64,000 bases of DNA from Corynebacterium argentoratense DSM 44202. GTDB lineage: Bacteria; Actinomycetota; Actinomycetes; Mycobacteriales; Mycobacteriaceae. The DNA lies in contig NC_022198.1 in NCBI RefSeq assembly GCF_000590555.1, positions 578,338 to 642,337 of the forward strand, read 5' to 3'. A model generated the notes under the pieces. The model was given only the letters and a program-made list of their open reading frames with translations, did no database searches and had not been told where the DNA came from. Made by a program: the position numbers and the translations under genes. Below, piece after piece: positions 50,498-60,163 of this stretch; the stretch's first letter is position 1; each line of letters starts with the position of its first letter.

Positions 50498-51436
50498 ATG
50501 GCAGAATTCGCATTGCTCGCAATGAGCCACAGCCCACTCTTGGGGATTAATGATCCGGGCCAGGAAGCTACCGACAGCCTGAATGAAGCATTCGAGATTG
50601 TCCGTTGCTTCGCTGACGATTTCAATCCAGATTTGATTGTCAACTTCGCGCCAGATCACTACAACGGGTTCTTCTATGACTTGATGCCACCCTTCTGCAT
50701 CGGTTACGAAGCCATTGGTGTCGGAGACTACAACTCTCAGGCTGGTCCACTGAACGTGCCAACCCAGATCTCAGAAGAGATGGCGCAGTACGTTATCAAC
50801 GCAGGTGTGGACATGGCGATTTCGCGGCGTATGGAGATCGATCATGGTGCTGTCCAGCCAATGGAAGTCATCTATGGTGACATAACGGCCAAGCCATGTG
50901 TTCCCATCTATGTCAATGGTGTGGCACGGCCATTCCAGCCGATGGAGCGTGTCCGGAAGATGGGGCAGGCGATAGGTGCTTACCTCAAGGGACGCGATGA
51001 GCGCGTTTTGTTCATCGCCTCTGGCGGTTTGAGCCATGATCCACCTGTGCCTCAATGGGCAACCGCCACTGAGGACCAACGAAAGCTTCTTCTTAACGGT
51101 CGTAATCCTACCGAGGAGGCCCGTAACGCGCGGCAGGAGCGTGTCATCACTACTGCTCAGGCCTTTGCGCGCGGAGAAGCTGACATCTTGGACCTGAACC
51201 CCGAATGGGACCGTGGGTTCATGGATGCCTGTGCGGCGTCGGACCCCACCCGTTTTGATAGCTACACTGCTGATGAAATGGATGCTCAAGCTGGGCATTC
51301 TTCCCACGAAGTTCGTTCATGGGTAGCTGCGTTTTCTGCTATGCATGAGGCCACAGGCGGCTACAAGGTGGAGTACGAATACTACCGACCGATTCGCGAG
51401 TTCATCGCTGGTTTCGGTGTGATGGCGGTGAAGTAG
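50498..51436 (+). CDS. mhpB: 2,3-Dihydroxyphenylpropionate 1,2-dioxygenase-like extradiol dioxygenase (LigB superfamily)
   Basis: 312 residues from ATG 50498; a TTG two codons earlier is better spaced from AGGAG and cannot be excluded. It matches the MhpB group of class III extradiol dioxygenases: LAMSHSPLLGINDPG, FAPDHYNGFFYDLMPPFCIG, the catalytic His region MEIDHGAVQPMEVI and IASGGLSHDPPVPQWA. The enzyme uses Fe(II) to cut the catechol ring next to the side chain. Finding an MhpB type rather than a VOC-type dioxygenase points to phenylpropionate- or cinnamate-derived catechols. Confidence 0.9.
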   Translation: MAEFALLAMSHSPLLGINDPGQEATDSLNEAFEIVRCFADDFNPDLIVNFAPDHYNGFFYDLMPPFCIGYEAIGVGDYNSQAGPLNVPTQISEEMAQYVINAGVDMAISRRMEIDHGAVQPMEVIYGDITAKPCVPIYVNGVARPFQPMERVRKMGQAIGAYLKGRDERVLFIASGGLSHDPPVPQWATATEDQRKLLLNGRNPTEEARNARQERVITTAQAFARGEADILDLNPEWDRGFMDACAASDPTRFDSYTADEMDAQAGHSSHEVRSWVAAFSAMHEATGGYKVEYEYYRPIREFIAGFGVMAVK

Positions 51437-51438
51437 CT

Positions 51439-52215
51439 ATGACAGCAGAAGGATGCCGCGACGAAATTTTTACAGAGGTGGCAGCGGGTTTACTAGCAGC
51501 GTATAGCTCACGTACCCCTGTGGAACCGCCGCGCGATGTCATCGAGGATCTCGATGTTGCAGGAGCGTATAAGATTCAGCAACTCCAGGAAGCTACACTG
51601 CGTGCAGGCGGCCATAAAATCGTCGGGCGCAAAGTCGGTCTTACGTCGAAGGCTATGCAGAAGCAGCTCGGTGTTGATAGTCCAGACTTTGGATTCTTTA
51701 CTGAGTCTATGGTGCTCAAGGGGCCCGTGGAAGCCGATAGGTTTATTGCGCCGAAGATTGAACCTGAACTCGGTTTTCGACTGGCAAACGACCTGCCTGC
51801 GCATGCAACGGTTGACCAAGTGGCCGAGACCGTGGACGCGGTTTTCCTAGCCGTTGAAATCATTGATTCTCGCGTTCGAGACTGGGATATTCGCTTGGTT
51901 GACACTATTGCAGACAACGCATCGTGCGGCGCAGTTTTTCTCAGTGATGAGCCTATCCAGGTCAGGATGGACGAACTCAATGGAGTTTCCGCAGTGATGT
52001 GCGTCGACGGTCGTGAGACCGGTAGAGGCTCTGGCATCGATGTCATGGGAAACCCCTTGGCGCCAATCGCTTGGCTGACTTCTGTGGGGGTTGAGCTCAA
52101 CGCCGGCGACATTGTGCTGTCGGGTAGCTTCTGCGGTGCAGCAGAAGTGAGTGCGGGGTCGACAGTTGATATTGATTACGGCAAGTACGGAACGCTCAAC
52201 GTTGAATTCGTGTGA
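51439..52215 (+). CDS. mhpD: 2-Hydroxypenta-2,4-dienoate (2-keto-4-pentenoate) hydratase
   Basis: 258 residues starting two bases after mhpB. Family motifs: [72 protein letters not shown] and [20 protein letters not shown]. It is related in fold to FAH proteins and uses a divalent metal. It adds water to give 4-hydroxy-2-oxovalerate. Confidence 0.92.
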   Translation: MTAEGCRDEIFTEVAAGLLAAYSSRTPVEPPRDVIEDLDVAGAYKIQQLQEATLRAGGHKIVGRKVGLTSKAMQKQLGVDSPDFGFFTESMVLKGPVEADRFIAPKIEPELGFRLANDLPAHATVDQVAETVDAVFLAVEIIDSRVRDWDIRLVDTIADNASCGAVFLSDEPIQVRMDELNGVSAVMCVDGRETGRGSGIDVMGNPLAPIAWLTSVGVELNAGDIVLSGSFCGAAEVSAGSTVDIDYGKYGTLNVEFV

Positions 52216-52234
52216 GGGGAAGAAAAGAGAAAAA

Positions 52235-53155
52235 ATGACGAAAAAATACACTGCTGCCGTGGTCGGGCCGGGGAACATCGGCACTGACTTGTTGATGAAA
52301 CTGCTGAAAAACTCCAAGTACGTGGAGCCGGTATACATGATCGGCGTTGATCCTGAATCCGACGGGCTAGCCAGGGCTGAAAAGATGGGGATCCAAGCTT
52401 CCGCTGGTGGCGTGGACTGGTTGCTGGAGCAAAGGGAACGACCAGACTTAGTGTTCGAGGCAACTAGTGCCTATGCGCACCTGGCCAATGCTCCGCGATA
52501 TCGTGAGGCAGGCATCCGTGCGATCGATCTCACTCCGGCTGCAGTAGGTCCGTACTTTTGCCCTTCCGTGAACTTGGATGCGCTGAAGACGGTGGACAAC
52601 GTCAACATGATTACTTGTGGCGGGCAGGCCACTACCCCGATCGTTGCGGCGATCAGCCGGGTGGTTGATGTTCAGTATGCCGAGATCGTTGCATCCATCA
52701 GTTCTAGATCTGCGGGGCCTGGTACACGAGCCAACATTGATGAGTTTATGGAGACTACTTCTCGGGCCCTCGAGAAGGTTGGTGGTGCGAAAAAGGGCAA
52801 GGCGATTTTGATTCTGAACCCTGTTGAGCCGCCGATGCTGATGCGTAACACAGTTTATTGTGCTCTGCCGCCGGAAGCAGCAGAGCCTGGTGAATTACAA
52901 GACCGGATTAGGCAGTCCATTAGCGAGATGGTTGAACGCGTGCAGTCCTATGTTCCGGGGTATCGCCTGACTGCCGAGCCACAGTTTGATAGGGGGCGCG
53001 AAGACTGGAATGGATGGGGCCGCGTGATGGTCCTGATTGAGGTTAGGGGTGCGGCTGATTACCTGCCGGACTTTGCTGGCAACCTCGACATTATTACTGC
53101 GGCAGCGGTAGCAACCGCCGATACGTATGTGGAATTGCTGGAAGGGCAGGAGTAA
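52235..53155 (+). CDS. mhpF: Acetaldehyde dehydrogenase (acylating)
   Basis: 306 residues from ATG 52235; the upstream open frame overlaps mhpD and is ignored. Motifs: NAD-binding [20 protein letters not shown], catalytic Cys in [40 protein letters not shown] and [20 protein letters not shown]-like [18 protein letters not shown]. It turns acetaldehyde, CoA and NAD+ into acetyl-CoA and forms a channelling complex with the aldolase encoded 2 bp downstream. Confidence 0.94.
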   Translation: MTKKYTAAVVGPGNIGTDLLMKLLKNSKYVEPVYMIGVDPESDGLARAEKMGIQASAGGVDWLLEQRERPDLVFEATSAYAHLANAPRYREAGIRAIDLTPAAVGPYFCPSVNLDALKTVDNVNMITCGGQATTPIVAAISRVVDVQYAEIVASISSRSAGPGTRANIDEFMETTSRALEKVGGAKKGKAILILNPVEPPMLMRNTVYCALPPEAAEPGELQDRIRQSISEMVERVQSYVPGYRLTAEPQFDRGREDWNGWGRVMVLIEVRGAADYLPDFAGNLDIITAAAVATADTYVELLEGQE

Positions 53156-53157
53156 TC

Positions 53158-54162
53158 ATGGTTCGTATTAATGACACTACTTTGCGCGATGGTTCCCACG
53201 CGATCCGTCATCAATACACAGAAGAGCAGGTTCGTAAGGTGGTTCGCGCTCTTGACGATGCCGGGGTCGAGATGATTGAGGTGACTCATGGCGACGGTCT
53301 GGGCGGCTCTTCATTCAACTATGGCTTTTCGAAGCAGTCTGACCTCGAGCTGATTGCAGCAGCCGTGGACGAAGTTAAGCAAGCAAAGATTGCTTGCTTG
53401 CTTCTGCCCGGCTTGGGAACGGTTGCGGACCTGAAAGAAGCGCGTGATCGTGGCGCATCGATCGTTCGGGTGGCTACACATTGCACAGAAGCTGACGTTT
53501 CCATCAAGCACTTTGAGGCTGCTCGGGAGATGGGAATGGAAACTGGGGGTTTCCTGATGCTTTCGCACCGCATTGGTCCGGCGGAATTGGCCAAACAGGC
53601 TCGAATCATGGTTGATGCTGGTTGTCAGTGTGTGTTCGTTGTTGACTCTGCCGGCGCGTTGATTATGGAGGAAGCTTCTGAGCGAGTGAAGGCTTTGGCA
53701 GATGAGATTGGGGGAGACGCTCAGGTTGGTTTCCATGGTCACCAAAATATGAGTTTCGGTGTGGCCAACTCAGTCTTGGCAGTGCGTGCCGGGGCTAGCC
53801 AAATTGATGGCTCGCTGGCAGGCCTCGGTGCGGGGGCAGGTAATTCGCCGACTGAGGTGCTGTCTGTAGCTTTTGAGCGGCTTGGGATTGAGCATTCCGT
53901 GGATACTAAGAAGATTTTGTCTGCGGCGGAGGACGTGTTGAAGCCCATGGTGCCACGGTTGCCCGCGATGGACCGGGGATCGATCATTCAAGGGCAGATG
54001 GGTGTGTACAACTCGTTTTTGTTGCATGCCGAACGGGCGGCTGAGAGATATGGGGTTCCCGCGGACGAGCTGTTGCGTGAGGTCGGTAGACGCGGATATG
54101 TGGGGGGTCAAGAAGACATGATTGTTGACGTCGCGGTTCACCTTGTCGAGCAGAATAGCTGA
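53158..54162 (+). CDS. mhpE: 4-Hydroxy-2-oxovalerate aldolase
   Basis: 334 residues of the HMGL-like TIM-barrel family with [18 protein letters not shown] at the N terminus, [40 protein letters not shown] and the metal-binding [20 protein letters not shown]. It splits 4-hydroxy-2-oxovalerate into pyruvate and acetaldehyde and partners with MhpF. It closes the first half of the island; 110 bp with a second operator-like dyad follow. Confidence 0.95.
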   Translation: MVRINDTTLRDGSHAIRHQYTEEQVRKVVRALDDAGVEMIEVTHGDGLGGSSFNYGFSKQSDLELIAAAVDEVKQAKIACLLLPGLGTVADLKEARDRGASIVRVATHCTEADVSIKHFEAAREMGMETGGFLMLSHRIGPAELAKQARIMVDAGCQCVFVVDSAGALIMEEASERVKALADEIGGDAQVGFHGHQNMSFGVANSVLAVRAGASQIDGSLAGLGAGAGNSPTEVLSVAFERLGIEHSVDTKKILSAAEDVLKPMVPRLPAMDRGSIIQGQMGVYNSFLLHAERAAERYGVPADELLREVGRRGYVGGQEDMIVDVAVHLVEQNS

Positions 54163-54181
54163 CACGCCCAAACTTTAAAAC

Positions 54182-54210
54182 GTTCCGCTAGATGGAACCC
54201 CACATGGAAC
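54182..54210. promoter_or_regulatory. Operator-like dyad GTTCCGCTAGATGGAAC plus an extra half-site upstream of hcaE
   Basis: GTTCC-N7-GGAAC at 54182-54198 matches the dyad before mhpC, and another ATGGAAC follows at 54204-54210. A promoter for the hca genes probably overlaps this site, about 75-90 bp before the TTG start. Confidence 0.65.
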
Positions 54211-54272
54211 ATTAGCGTGAGATAGGGCACAGTTTAGTCCCATAGGTATAAGCGACACAAAGGAGATTTAGG

Positions 54273-55604
54273 TTGTGTACTCCAGGTAACCCAATGCCCC
54301 GAGGCGGTTTGACGCGTCCGGAAGGAATCGACCCGGTAATCGATGTATCGGGCATGGTTGATCCCGACGGGGGCTTAGTCGATCGTCGAATTTTCTCCGA
54401 TCCAACTGTTTACTCCCAAGAGATGCGGCGGATCTTCGCACGGAGTTGGCTCTTCATCGCGCATGAGGATCAGTTCAAGAAACCCGGCGACTTTTTCCAA
54501 ACTTACATGGGGGAAGACCCAGTCATCGCATGCATGAACAAGAAGAAAGAAATCCGTGTTCTTCTCAACAATTGTCGGCACCGGGGTGCTCGTGTCTGCC
54601 GTGCCGACATGGGCCAGACCAAGAACTTTTCCTGCACCTACCACGGATGGACCTTTGACCTTGACGGCAAGTTGATCAATGTGCCTGCACAGGAGTCCTA
54701 CGCATCGGACTTTAACCCAGCAGACTGGGGGCTGGTCACCGCACCACGCGTTGAAAGCTACAAGGGCCTTATCTTTGCCAACTGGGATGCAGGTGCGGAA
54801 CCTCTCGAAGATGCACTCGGTGATATGAAGTGGTACATCGATGCTTTTATGGACCGTGATCCTGAAGGCACTTGCGTTGTTGGTGGCGTCACCAAGTGGG
54901 TGCTTGACGGTAACTGGAAGCTTGCTGCGGAGCAGTTCGCTACTGACTGGTATCACGTGAACATGTCCCACGCTTCAGCGCTGATGGTTCTGTCCCCAAC
55001 AGGCAAGGGACCAAAAAAGGAAATCGCGCAGCGCACAGGGCGCCAGTACAACGACGATCACGGTAACGGTGCGGGCTTCCCGGTACACCCACGCAACCGC
55101 TTCGATGCCCAGCCGGTCCACGAATACTATGACTATGAATTTCTGCGCGAGCGTCTTTCTCCTGAGCAGGTCATGGGCCCACTAACCAATGGACACGCCA
55201 CCATCTTCCCGAACTTCTCGTATCTTCCTGTCAACGGCTCCATCCGTGTTTGGCACCCAAAGGGACCAAACAAGATGGAGGTCTGGTCCTGGACTGTCTT
55301 AGATAAGGGAATGCCGGAGGACGTCCGTCACGCTCAGCGTTTGTACAACCTACGTACTTTCGGCCCGTCCGGAATCTTCGAGCAAGACGACGGAGAGAAC
55401 TGGTCTGAGTGCCAGGCCAACGCCCACGCCTTCATGGTTGGAAACACAGCTCTGAACTACCAGATGGGACTAGGCACCGAAAAACACGAAGAAGGATTCC
55501 CTGGCACGACCTCGGAGCTGTACTCCGATGCTGCTGGCCGCGCAGTGTACCGCCGTTGGCGCGAACTCATGTCCACCCCCGCTTGGCACGAAAACAAGGA
55601 GTAG
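54273..55604 (+). CDS. hcaE: Rieske aromatic-ring dioxygenase, large (alpha) subunit, phenylpropionate dioxygenase-like
   Basis: 443 residues from TTG 54273, eight bases after AAGGAG; ATG 54294 is the alternative. The Rieske cluster ligands are in NCRHRGARVCRADMGQ (C-x-H) and FSCTYHGWTFDLDGKL (C-x2-H). The mononuclear iron site is EQFATDWYHVNMSHASALM, giving D-x2-H-x4-H, and the third ligand is likely in EQDDGENWSECQ. It would bind the aromatic acid and, with the beta subunit, add O2 to give a cis-dihydrodiol. Length and gene order (alpha, ferredoxin, reductase, beta, dehydrogenase) differ from E. coli hcaEFCBD but contain the same parts. Confidence 0.92.
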   Translation: MCTPGNPMPRGGLTRPEGIDPVIDVSGMVDPDGGLVDRRIFSDPTVYSQEMRRIFARSWLFIAHEDQFKKPGDFFQTYMGEDPVIACMNKKKEIRVLLNNCRHRGARVCRADMGQTKNFSCTYHGWTFDLDGKLINVPAQESYASDFNPADWGLVTAPRVESYKGLIFANWDAGAEPLEDALGDMKWYIDAFMDRDPEGTCVVGGVTKWVLDGNWKLAAEQFATDWYHVNMSHASALMVLSPTGKGPKKEIAQRTGRQYNDDHGNGAGFPVHPRNRFDAQPVHEYYDYEFLRERLSPEQVMGPLTNGHATIFPNFSYLPVNGSIRVWHPKGPNKMEVWSWTVLDKGMPEDVRHAQRLYNLRTFGPSGIFEQDDGENWSECQANAHAFMVGNTALNYQMGLGTEKHEEGFPGTTSELYSDAAGRAVYRRWRELMSTPAWHENKE

Positions 55605-55612
55605 AACCCACA

Positions 55613-55960
55613 ATGTCTGAGCCAATCAAGGTCGCAACCATCAACGACATCGATGAAGAGGAAGCAATTGTCATCGATGACGATGTCACCGGATACGGCG
55701 CCCCAATCGCCATCTTCCACACCGAAGACGATGAGTTCTACGCCCTAGACGACACTTGCACCCACGCAGTCGCCTCCCTGGCAGACGGCTGGATGGAAGG
55801 TAACGAAGTCGAGTGCCCAATGCACGCAGGCAAGTTTTGCCTGAAGACCGGCAAGGTGTTGTGCATGCCGGCAGTGGAGGACGTCAAGACCCACAAGCTA
55901 GAGATCCGTGGCGAGGACATCTACCTCTACCCCGGCACGCCAGCGGAGGTCGAAGCATGA
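55613..55960 (+). CDS. hcaC: Rieske-type ferredoxin of the dioxygenase
   Basis: 115 residues. Cluster ligands are in DDTCTHAVASLADGWMEGN and ECPMHAGKFCLKTGKVL (C-x-H ... C-x2-H). It is small, acidic and cytosolic and moves electrons from the reductase to the dioxygenase. The coding sequence starts 8 bp after hcaE and overlaps the reductase start by ATGA. An acidic stretch near the N terminus (DIDEEEAIVIDDD) is slightly longer than in short BphF-type ferredoxins. Confidence 0.93.
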   Translation: MSEPIKVATINDIDEEEAIVIDDDVTGYGAPIAIFHTEDDEFYALDDTCTHAVASLADGWMEGNEVECPMHAGKFCLKTGKVLCMPAVEDVKTHKLEIRGEDIYLYPGTPAEVEA

Positions 55961-57162
55961 GCACCACCATCGTTGGAGGCGGCATCGGCGGATTCACTGT
56001 TGCATCAGAGTTACGCGCACGAGGATACGATGCCGAAATCACTATCATCGATCCCCACGGGTTGCCCTATGATCGTCCACCGTTGTCGAAGGAGATTCTC
56101 TCCGGGGAAAAGAATGCAGAGCAGCTTCTTCTCGCGCCCCGTTCCTGGTACGAAGAAAACAATGTTCACGTCAAAAAAGCACACGTCGCGCGCATTTGCG
56201 GCGTCGAACGCCAATTGCACTTTGACGATGGAACTGCTGAAGGCTTCGACAACCTCGTGATTGCCACCGGCGGTGTGCCACGCGCACTTCCAACCCCAGG
56301 ATTCGACGATCCTGGATTGTTCGTTCTACGTACTACCGAAGACGCCGCTGCGCTCAAGAATGTTCTAGGCGAGGGCGTTCACCTCGCTATTATTGGAGCC
56401 GGCCTAATCGGAGCGGAGGTTGGCTCTTCCGCGCAGGACCTTGGTGCAAAGGTCACCTTGGTTGATCCCGCACCGGTCTCGCTGGTTCCTGCCGTCGGTG
56501 AAGAGATCGCAGCTCGCTTGCACGATATGCATGCTGATCACGGTGTCGAGCACATCTGTGGTCTGACAACCAAGCTAGAAAAGACGGATGACGGTTACCG
56601 CCTCCATATTGATGGTGAACGCACGCTCGACGCTGACCATGTACTGCTAGCTGTTGGCATTGTTGCGGAAGAGGAGCTGGCTCAGTCAGCTGAGCTTGAG
56701 TGCGATGGCGGCGTTCTCGTCGACCATGAGCAGCGCACAAGCATGGAGAAGGTCTGGGCAGTGGGTGATTGTGCTCGCCTCCGCAACGCAGACGGTTCCC
56801 TCGAGCGACGTCACGAGCACTGGGAATCTGCAGTGCACGAGGCGCAAACTGCAGCTGCCTCCATTATGGGCGATGAGCTTCCCCAGCATGGTGCGTCTTG
56901 GTTCTGGACTGACCGTTATGGCACGCACGTTGAGGGAATCGGTTCTATGACCGCACCGGGCACAACCGTTATTCGTCCAGATGCGGAGGGGAAACCTTGC
57001 GTCGCTTTCAGGATGCATCATGACGGTCGCATGGCCGGCTGCGCCAGCGTTAATGACGGAATGGCTGTGCGTGCGGCGCGACGAATTATTGACCGTGGGC
57101 TGACTCCAGACCAAGAGGCACTGGCAGATCCAGCTGTTCCCCTGAAGAAGTTGGCTAAATAA
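55957..57162 (+). CDS. hcaD: NAD(P)H:ferredoxin reductase of the dioxygenase
   Basis: 401 residues from ATG 55957, which overlaps the ferredoxin stop; a longer upstream frame lies over the ferredoxin gene. Motifs: FAD-binding IVGGGIGGFTVASELRARGY, LPYDRPPLSKEILSGEK, NLVIATGGVPRALPTPG, NAD-binding AIIGAGLIGAEVGSSAQDLG and the second FAD motif KVWAVGDCARLRN. These define the BphA4/HcaD oxygenase-coupled reductase family. The HWESAVHEAQTAAASIMG segment is a family signature. Confidence 0.94.
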   Translation: MSTTIVGGGIGGFTVASELRARGYDAEITIIDPHGLPYDRPPLSKEILSGEKNAEQLLLAPRSWYEENNVHVKKAHVARICGVERQLHFDDGTAEGFDNLVIATGGVPRALPTPGFDDPGLFVLRTTEDAAALKNVLGEGVHLAIIGAGLIGAEVGSSAQDLGAKVTLVDPAPVSLVPAVGEEIAARLHDMHADHGVEHICGLTTKLEKTDDGYRLHIDGERTLDADHVLLAVGIVAEEELAQSAELECDGGVLVDHEQRTSMEKVWAVGDCARLRNADGSLERRHEHWESAVHEAQTAAASIMGDELPQHGASWFWTDRYGTHVEGIGSMTAPGTTVIRPDAEGKPCVAFRMHHDGRMAGCASVNDGMAVRAARRIIDRGLTPDQEALADPAVPLKKLAK

Positions 57163-57174
57163 GGAGCAATCACC

Positions 57175-57735
57175 ATGACTGACTACTTGTGTAAAGAAGA
57201 TGTCACAGTGGGGGAGTTGGTAGATATCAATGTTTATTACCAACTGCAGCAGTTCTACTTCGAGGAAGCTGACCTCCTTGACGAAGGCCGTTATGCGGAC
57301 TGGTTAGAGCGGTTCGATGACGACTTGTATTACTGGGCACCTACGCGTACAAACCGCACTCGGCGCCAGCAGGCTTTAGCTATCGCAGCACCCGACGAGG
57401 CTGCGTTCTACGATGAGACCAAAGACTCCCTCGCCTGGCGAATTCGGCGCTTTGATTCTGGCATGGCGTGGGCGGAAGATCCTCCATCACGCACCCGCCA
57501 CCTCATAACCAACCTGAGTGTGCGCCATGCCAAGGACGGTGAGAGCAACGAACTGCTCGAGGCGCGCACTAACTTCCTGGTCTGGCGCACCCGACTGGAG
57601 CGCGAGCGTGACCTCTTTGCGGGCACTCGCACGGATTTGTTGCGTCCTGTCGGCGACGGCTACAAGATTTTTGACCGCCGAATCCTACTCGACATCAACG
57701 TTCTGCCCAGCAAGAACATCTCGACCTTCTTCTGA
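57175..57735 (+). CDS. hcaF: Aromatic-ring dioxygenase, small (beta) subunit
   Basis: 186 residues of the NTF2-like fold typical of BphA2/HcaF: QLQQFYFEEADLLDEGRYADW, DDDLYYWAPTRTNR, TKDSLAWRIRRFDSGMAWAE, DPPSRTRHLITNLSV and FLVWRTRLERERDLFAGTR. It has no cofactor and supports the alpha3beta3 hexamer. AGGAGCAATCACC precedes the ATG, 12 bp after the reductase gene. Confidence 0.93.
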   Translation: MTDYLCKEDVTVGELVDINVYYQLQQFYFEEADLLDEGRYADWLERFDDDLYYWAPTRTNRTRRQQALAIAAPDEAAFYDETKDSLAWRIRRFDSGMAWAEDPPSRTRHLITNLSVRHAKDGESNELLEARTNFLVWRTRLERERDLFAGTRTDLLRPVGDGYKIFDRRILLDINVLPSKNISTFF

Positions 57736-57740
57736 TCATC

Positions 57741-58550
57741 ATGGAAACCGTACTGATCACAGGAGCCGCATCGGGGTTGGGGGCGGCGTTAGCGTTTCGG
57801 TTCAACGAGTTAGGCCAGAATGTGGTGCTGCTCGACCGAGATTTGGAGAGGGCGCAGGAAACGGCGAGTGCCTTGCCGCACTCAGACAATACACTCGCCT
57901 TGGGAGCTGATGTACGTGACAGCGCGCAGCTTCACGCGGCTGTCGATAAGGCCATTGACACCTTTGGCCAACTTGATACCGTCATCCCCAACGCGGGCAT
58001 CTGGGACTACAACCGTTCCGTAACCCGACTCAATGGGGAAGAAATGGGCGAGCTCTTCGACGAGCTTTTTGCGATTAACGTCAAAGGGTATTTGCTCACC
58101 GTCGAGGCAACCTGGCGCCACCTCGTAGAAAGCGAAGGCAACATCATCATGACGTTGTCCAACGCAGCTTTTTACGCTGCTGGTGGTGGACCAGTGTACA
58201 CAGCCAGTAAATTCGCCGACCGTGGCCTCATGCTGGAATTTGCCCACGAACTTGCACCCAAAGTTCGCGTCAACGGCGTAGCGGTAGGCGGCATGCGTAC
58301 CGATCTACGCGGCCCAGTAGCCCTGGGCCTCGAGTCCCGTAAGTTCTCCGACAGTATCGACCGCTGGGAGGAGTCCAACCCTTACATTCCGCTGCATGAT
58401 ATCTCCACGGAGCCACTCGCATTCACTGGCCCCTACGTCATGCTTTCCAACCGACAAGAAGCCGGCAACATCACCGGCGCCATTATCAACTGCGATGGCG
58501 GTATAGCCGCCCGTGGATTCCACCAAGCAGCAGGAGGTGATCACCTGTGA
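57741..58550 (+). CDS. hcaB: cis-Dihydrodiol dehydrogenase (short-chain dehydrogenase)
   Basis: 269 residues. SDR features: cofactor-binding TGAASGLGAALAFRFNELG with a following Asp (VVLLDRDLE) favouring NAD+, NAGIWDYNRSV, the catalytic Ser region ITLSNAAFYAAGGGPVYTAS-like MTLSNAAFYAAGGG, and YTASKF with the Tyr-x3-Lys pair. It resembles BphB/HcaB and would aromatise the dihydrodiol to a catechol. It starts 5 bp after the beta-subunit gene and overlaps the ligase start by GTGA. Confidence 0.9.
   Translation: METVLITGAASGLGAALAFRFNELGQNVVLLDRDLERAQETASALPHSDNTLALGADVRDSAQLHAAVDKAIDTFGQLDTVIPNAGIWDYNRSVTRLNGEEMGELFDELFAINVKGYLLTVEATWRHLVESEGNIIMTLSNAAFYAAGGGPVYTASKFADRGLMLEFAHELAPKVRVNGVAVGGMRTDLRGPVALGLESRKFSDSIDRWEESNPYIPLHDISTEPLAFTGPYVMLSNRQEAGNITGAIINCDGGIAARGFHQAAGGDHL
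58532..58546 (+). promoter_or_regulatory. Unusually long Shine-Dalgarno AGGAGGTGATCACCT inside the hcaB end
   Basis: AGGAGGTGATC is complementary to the last 11 bases of the usual 16S anti-Shine-Dalgarno region, and AGGAGG is nine bases from GTG 58547. This supports the GTG start of the CoA ligase rather than ATG 58583. Confidence 0.7.
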
Positions 58551-60163
58551 TTATCACGGGAGTTAACCACAGCGCAGAAAACATGGACGTTAATCCCTGC
58601 GCTCAAATCCACCGTCATGCACAGTATCACCCAGATACTGTTGCCATTATCTACGAAGATGAGCCGATAACTTACGCTCAGCTGGAGGAAGGCATTAAAA
58701 AGTGGGCTGCCCATTTTGATGCTTCCGGTGTACGACAAGGTAGCCGCGTTGCCTACTTGGGCATGAACTCTGCCTCCTTCATTTACGCCATGCTGGCAAG
58801 CTGGTGGGTGGGTGCTACGTTTATGCCGTTCAACTTCCGCCTATCAGCCCCCGAAATATCCCAGCTACTTATGCAGGGAACGCCGCACACAGTGGTGGTG
58901 GAAGGCCCATTCGTCGAGATTGCTCGCCACATTTACGGCATTGAGCAGCACCATGTCCTCGTAGTCGACGATGATCAACATGCTCCTGCCGAGGTAGATA
59001 TTCCCCTGTACTGGTCGAAGACGTCTAAGAATGTCACTGGCTTTGAAGATTTCCATCATGTAGCCAAGCCGCGCCCGATGGTCATGTCTGACCTGGCATT
59101 GCTGTTATTTACTTCCGGCACCACCGGCCTGCCAAAGGGAGCACAGCTTACCTTCGGAAACTTATGGTGGAATTCCATAAACGTTGACACCATGGTCGAT
59201 ACAAGGCCAGGTGACGTCACTCTGGCTGTGGCTCCGCTGTTCCACGTTGGGGCTTTGAATTCTTTCGCAATTCGTAGTCTTTTTCGTGGCAATACGCTGC
59301 TGGTGCATCGGCATTTTGATCCTGGGCAAGTGTTGTCAGATTTGGAAAATTACCGTATCTCTTCGGCATTCCTGGTTCCTGCCATGCTGGAAGCTTTGTA
59401 TGTGCACCCCAACTTCGCCGATGCCAAAATGGATACCCTGCGTGCCACCATTTGCGCAGGCGCTCCAGTCCCACCCGTACTTATTCGCCGCTACATGGAC
59501 AAGGGCGTCAACGTACAACAGGCATGGGGCCTCACAGAAACTTCACCGTTTGCCACCTACCTTCCGGCGCGCATGACGGAAGCCAAAATCGGCTCCTGCG
59601 GCATTCCAATGCCACACACCGAAATCAAGCTAGTCGACCCTGAAACCGGTGAAGATGTCACGGAGCCAGGTGTCACCGGTGAGTTGTGGGTACGCGGACC
59701 AAACGTGGCCACCGGTTATTGGAATAACCCAGAAGCAACCGAAAAGGCCTACACTGCAGGCTGGTTCCACTCCGGTGACCTCGGTCACCGCGACGAGGAC
59801 GGTTACTACTACATCGTCGATCGCCTCAAGGACCTCATCATCACCGGTGGCGAGAATGTCTACCCGGCTGAAGTTGAACGAGTGCTCGCTGAGCTTGACG
59901 GTGTTCTGGGCAATGCGGTGGTTGGGCTGCCGGATGAGAAGTGGGGCGAGATTGTGGTCGCCGTGCTACAGCCAGAAAACGGCGCTGCCGACAAGCTCAC
60001 TCTGGACGCCGTACGTGAGCACTGTGAGCGTCACCTGGCACGCTACAAGCTACCAAAGAAGGTCATCATCGTGGACGAGATTGAGCGCAACTCTGCTGGC
60101 AAGGTAAACAAGATTGCTATTCGGCAGCAGGTCCGTGAGTTGGCAGGTAGTGCCCATGTCTAA
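58547..60163 (+). CDS. Acyl-CoA synthetase (AMP-forming) in the hca unit
   Basis: 538 residues from GTG 58547. ANL-family motifs: P-loop LLFTSGTTGLPKGAQLTFGN, VQQAWGLTETSPFATYLPAR, GWFHSGDLGHRDEDGYYYIV, DRLKDLIITGGENVYPAEVE and the catalytic Lys in RNSAGKVNKIAIR. It resembles medium-chain/aromatic acid ligases such as cinnamate or cyclohexanecarboxylate CoA ligases. The E. coli mhp/hca pathway has no CoA step, so its presence means that either the substrate enters as a CoA ester, a side chain is beta-oxidised, or it activates a product. Substrate not determinable. Confidence 0.9.
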   Translation: MIITGVNHSAENMDVNPCAQIHRHAQYHPDTVAIIYEDEPITYAQLEEGIKKWAAHFDASGVRQGSRVAYLGMNSASFIYAMLASWWVGATFMPFNFRLSAPEISQLLMQGTPHTVVVEGPFVEIARHIYGIEQHHVLVVDDDQHAPAEVDIPLYWSKTSKNVTGFEDFHHVAKPRPMVMSDLALLLFTSGTTGLPKGAQLTFGNLWWNSINVDTMVDTRPGDVTLAVAPLFHVGALNSFAIRSLFRGNTLLVHRHFDPGQVLSDLENYRISSAFLVPAMLEALYVHPNFADAKMDTLRATICAGAPVPPVLIRRYMDKGVNVQQAWGLTETSPFATYLPARMTEAKIGSCGIPMPHTEIKLVDPETGEDVTEPGVTGELWVRGPNVATGYWNNPEATEKAYTAGWFHSGDLGHRDEDGYYYIVDRLKDLIITGGENVYPAEVERVLAELDGVLGNAVVGLPDEKWGEIVVAVLQPENGAADKLTLDAVREHCERHLARYKLPKKVIIVDEIERNSAGKVNKIAIRQQVRELAGSAHV

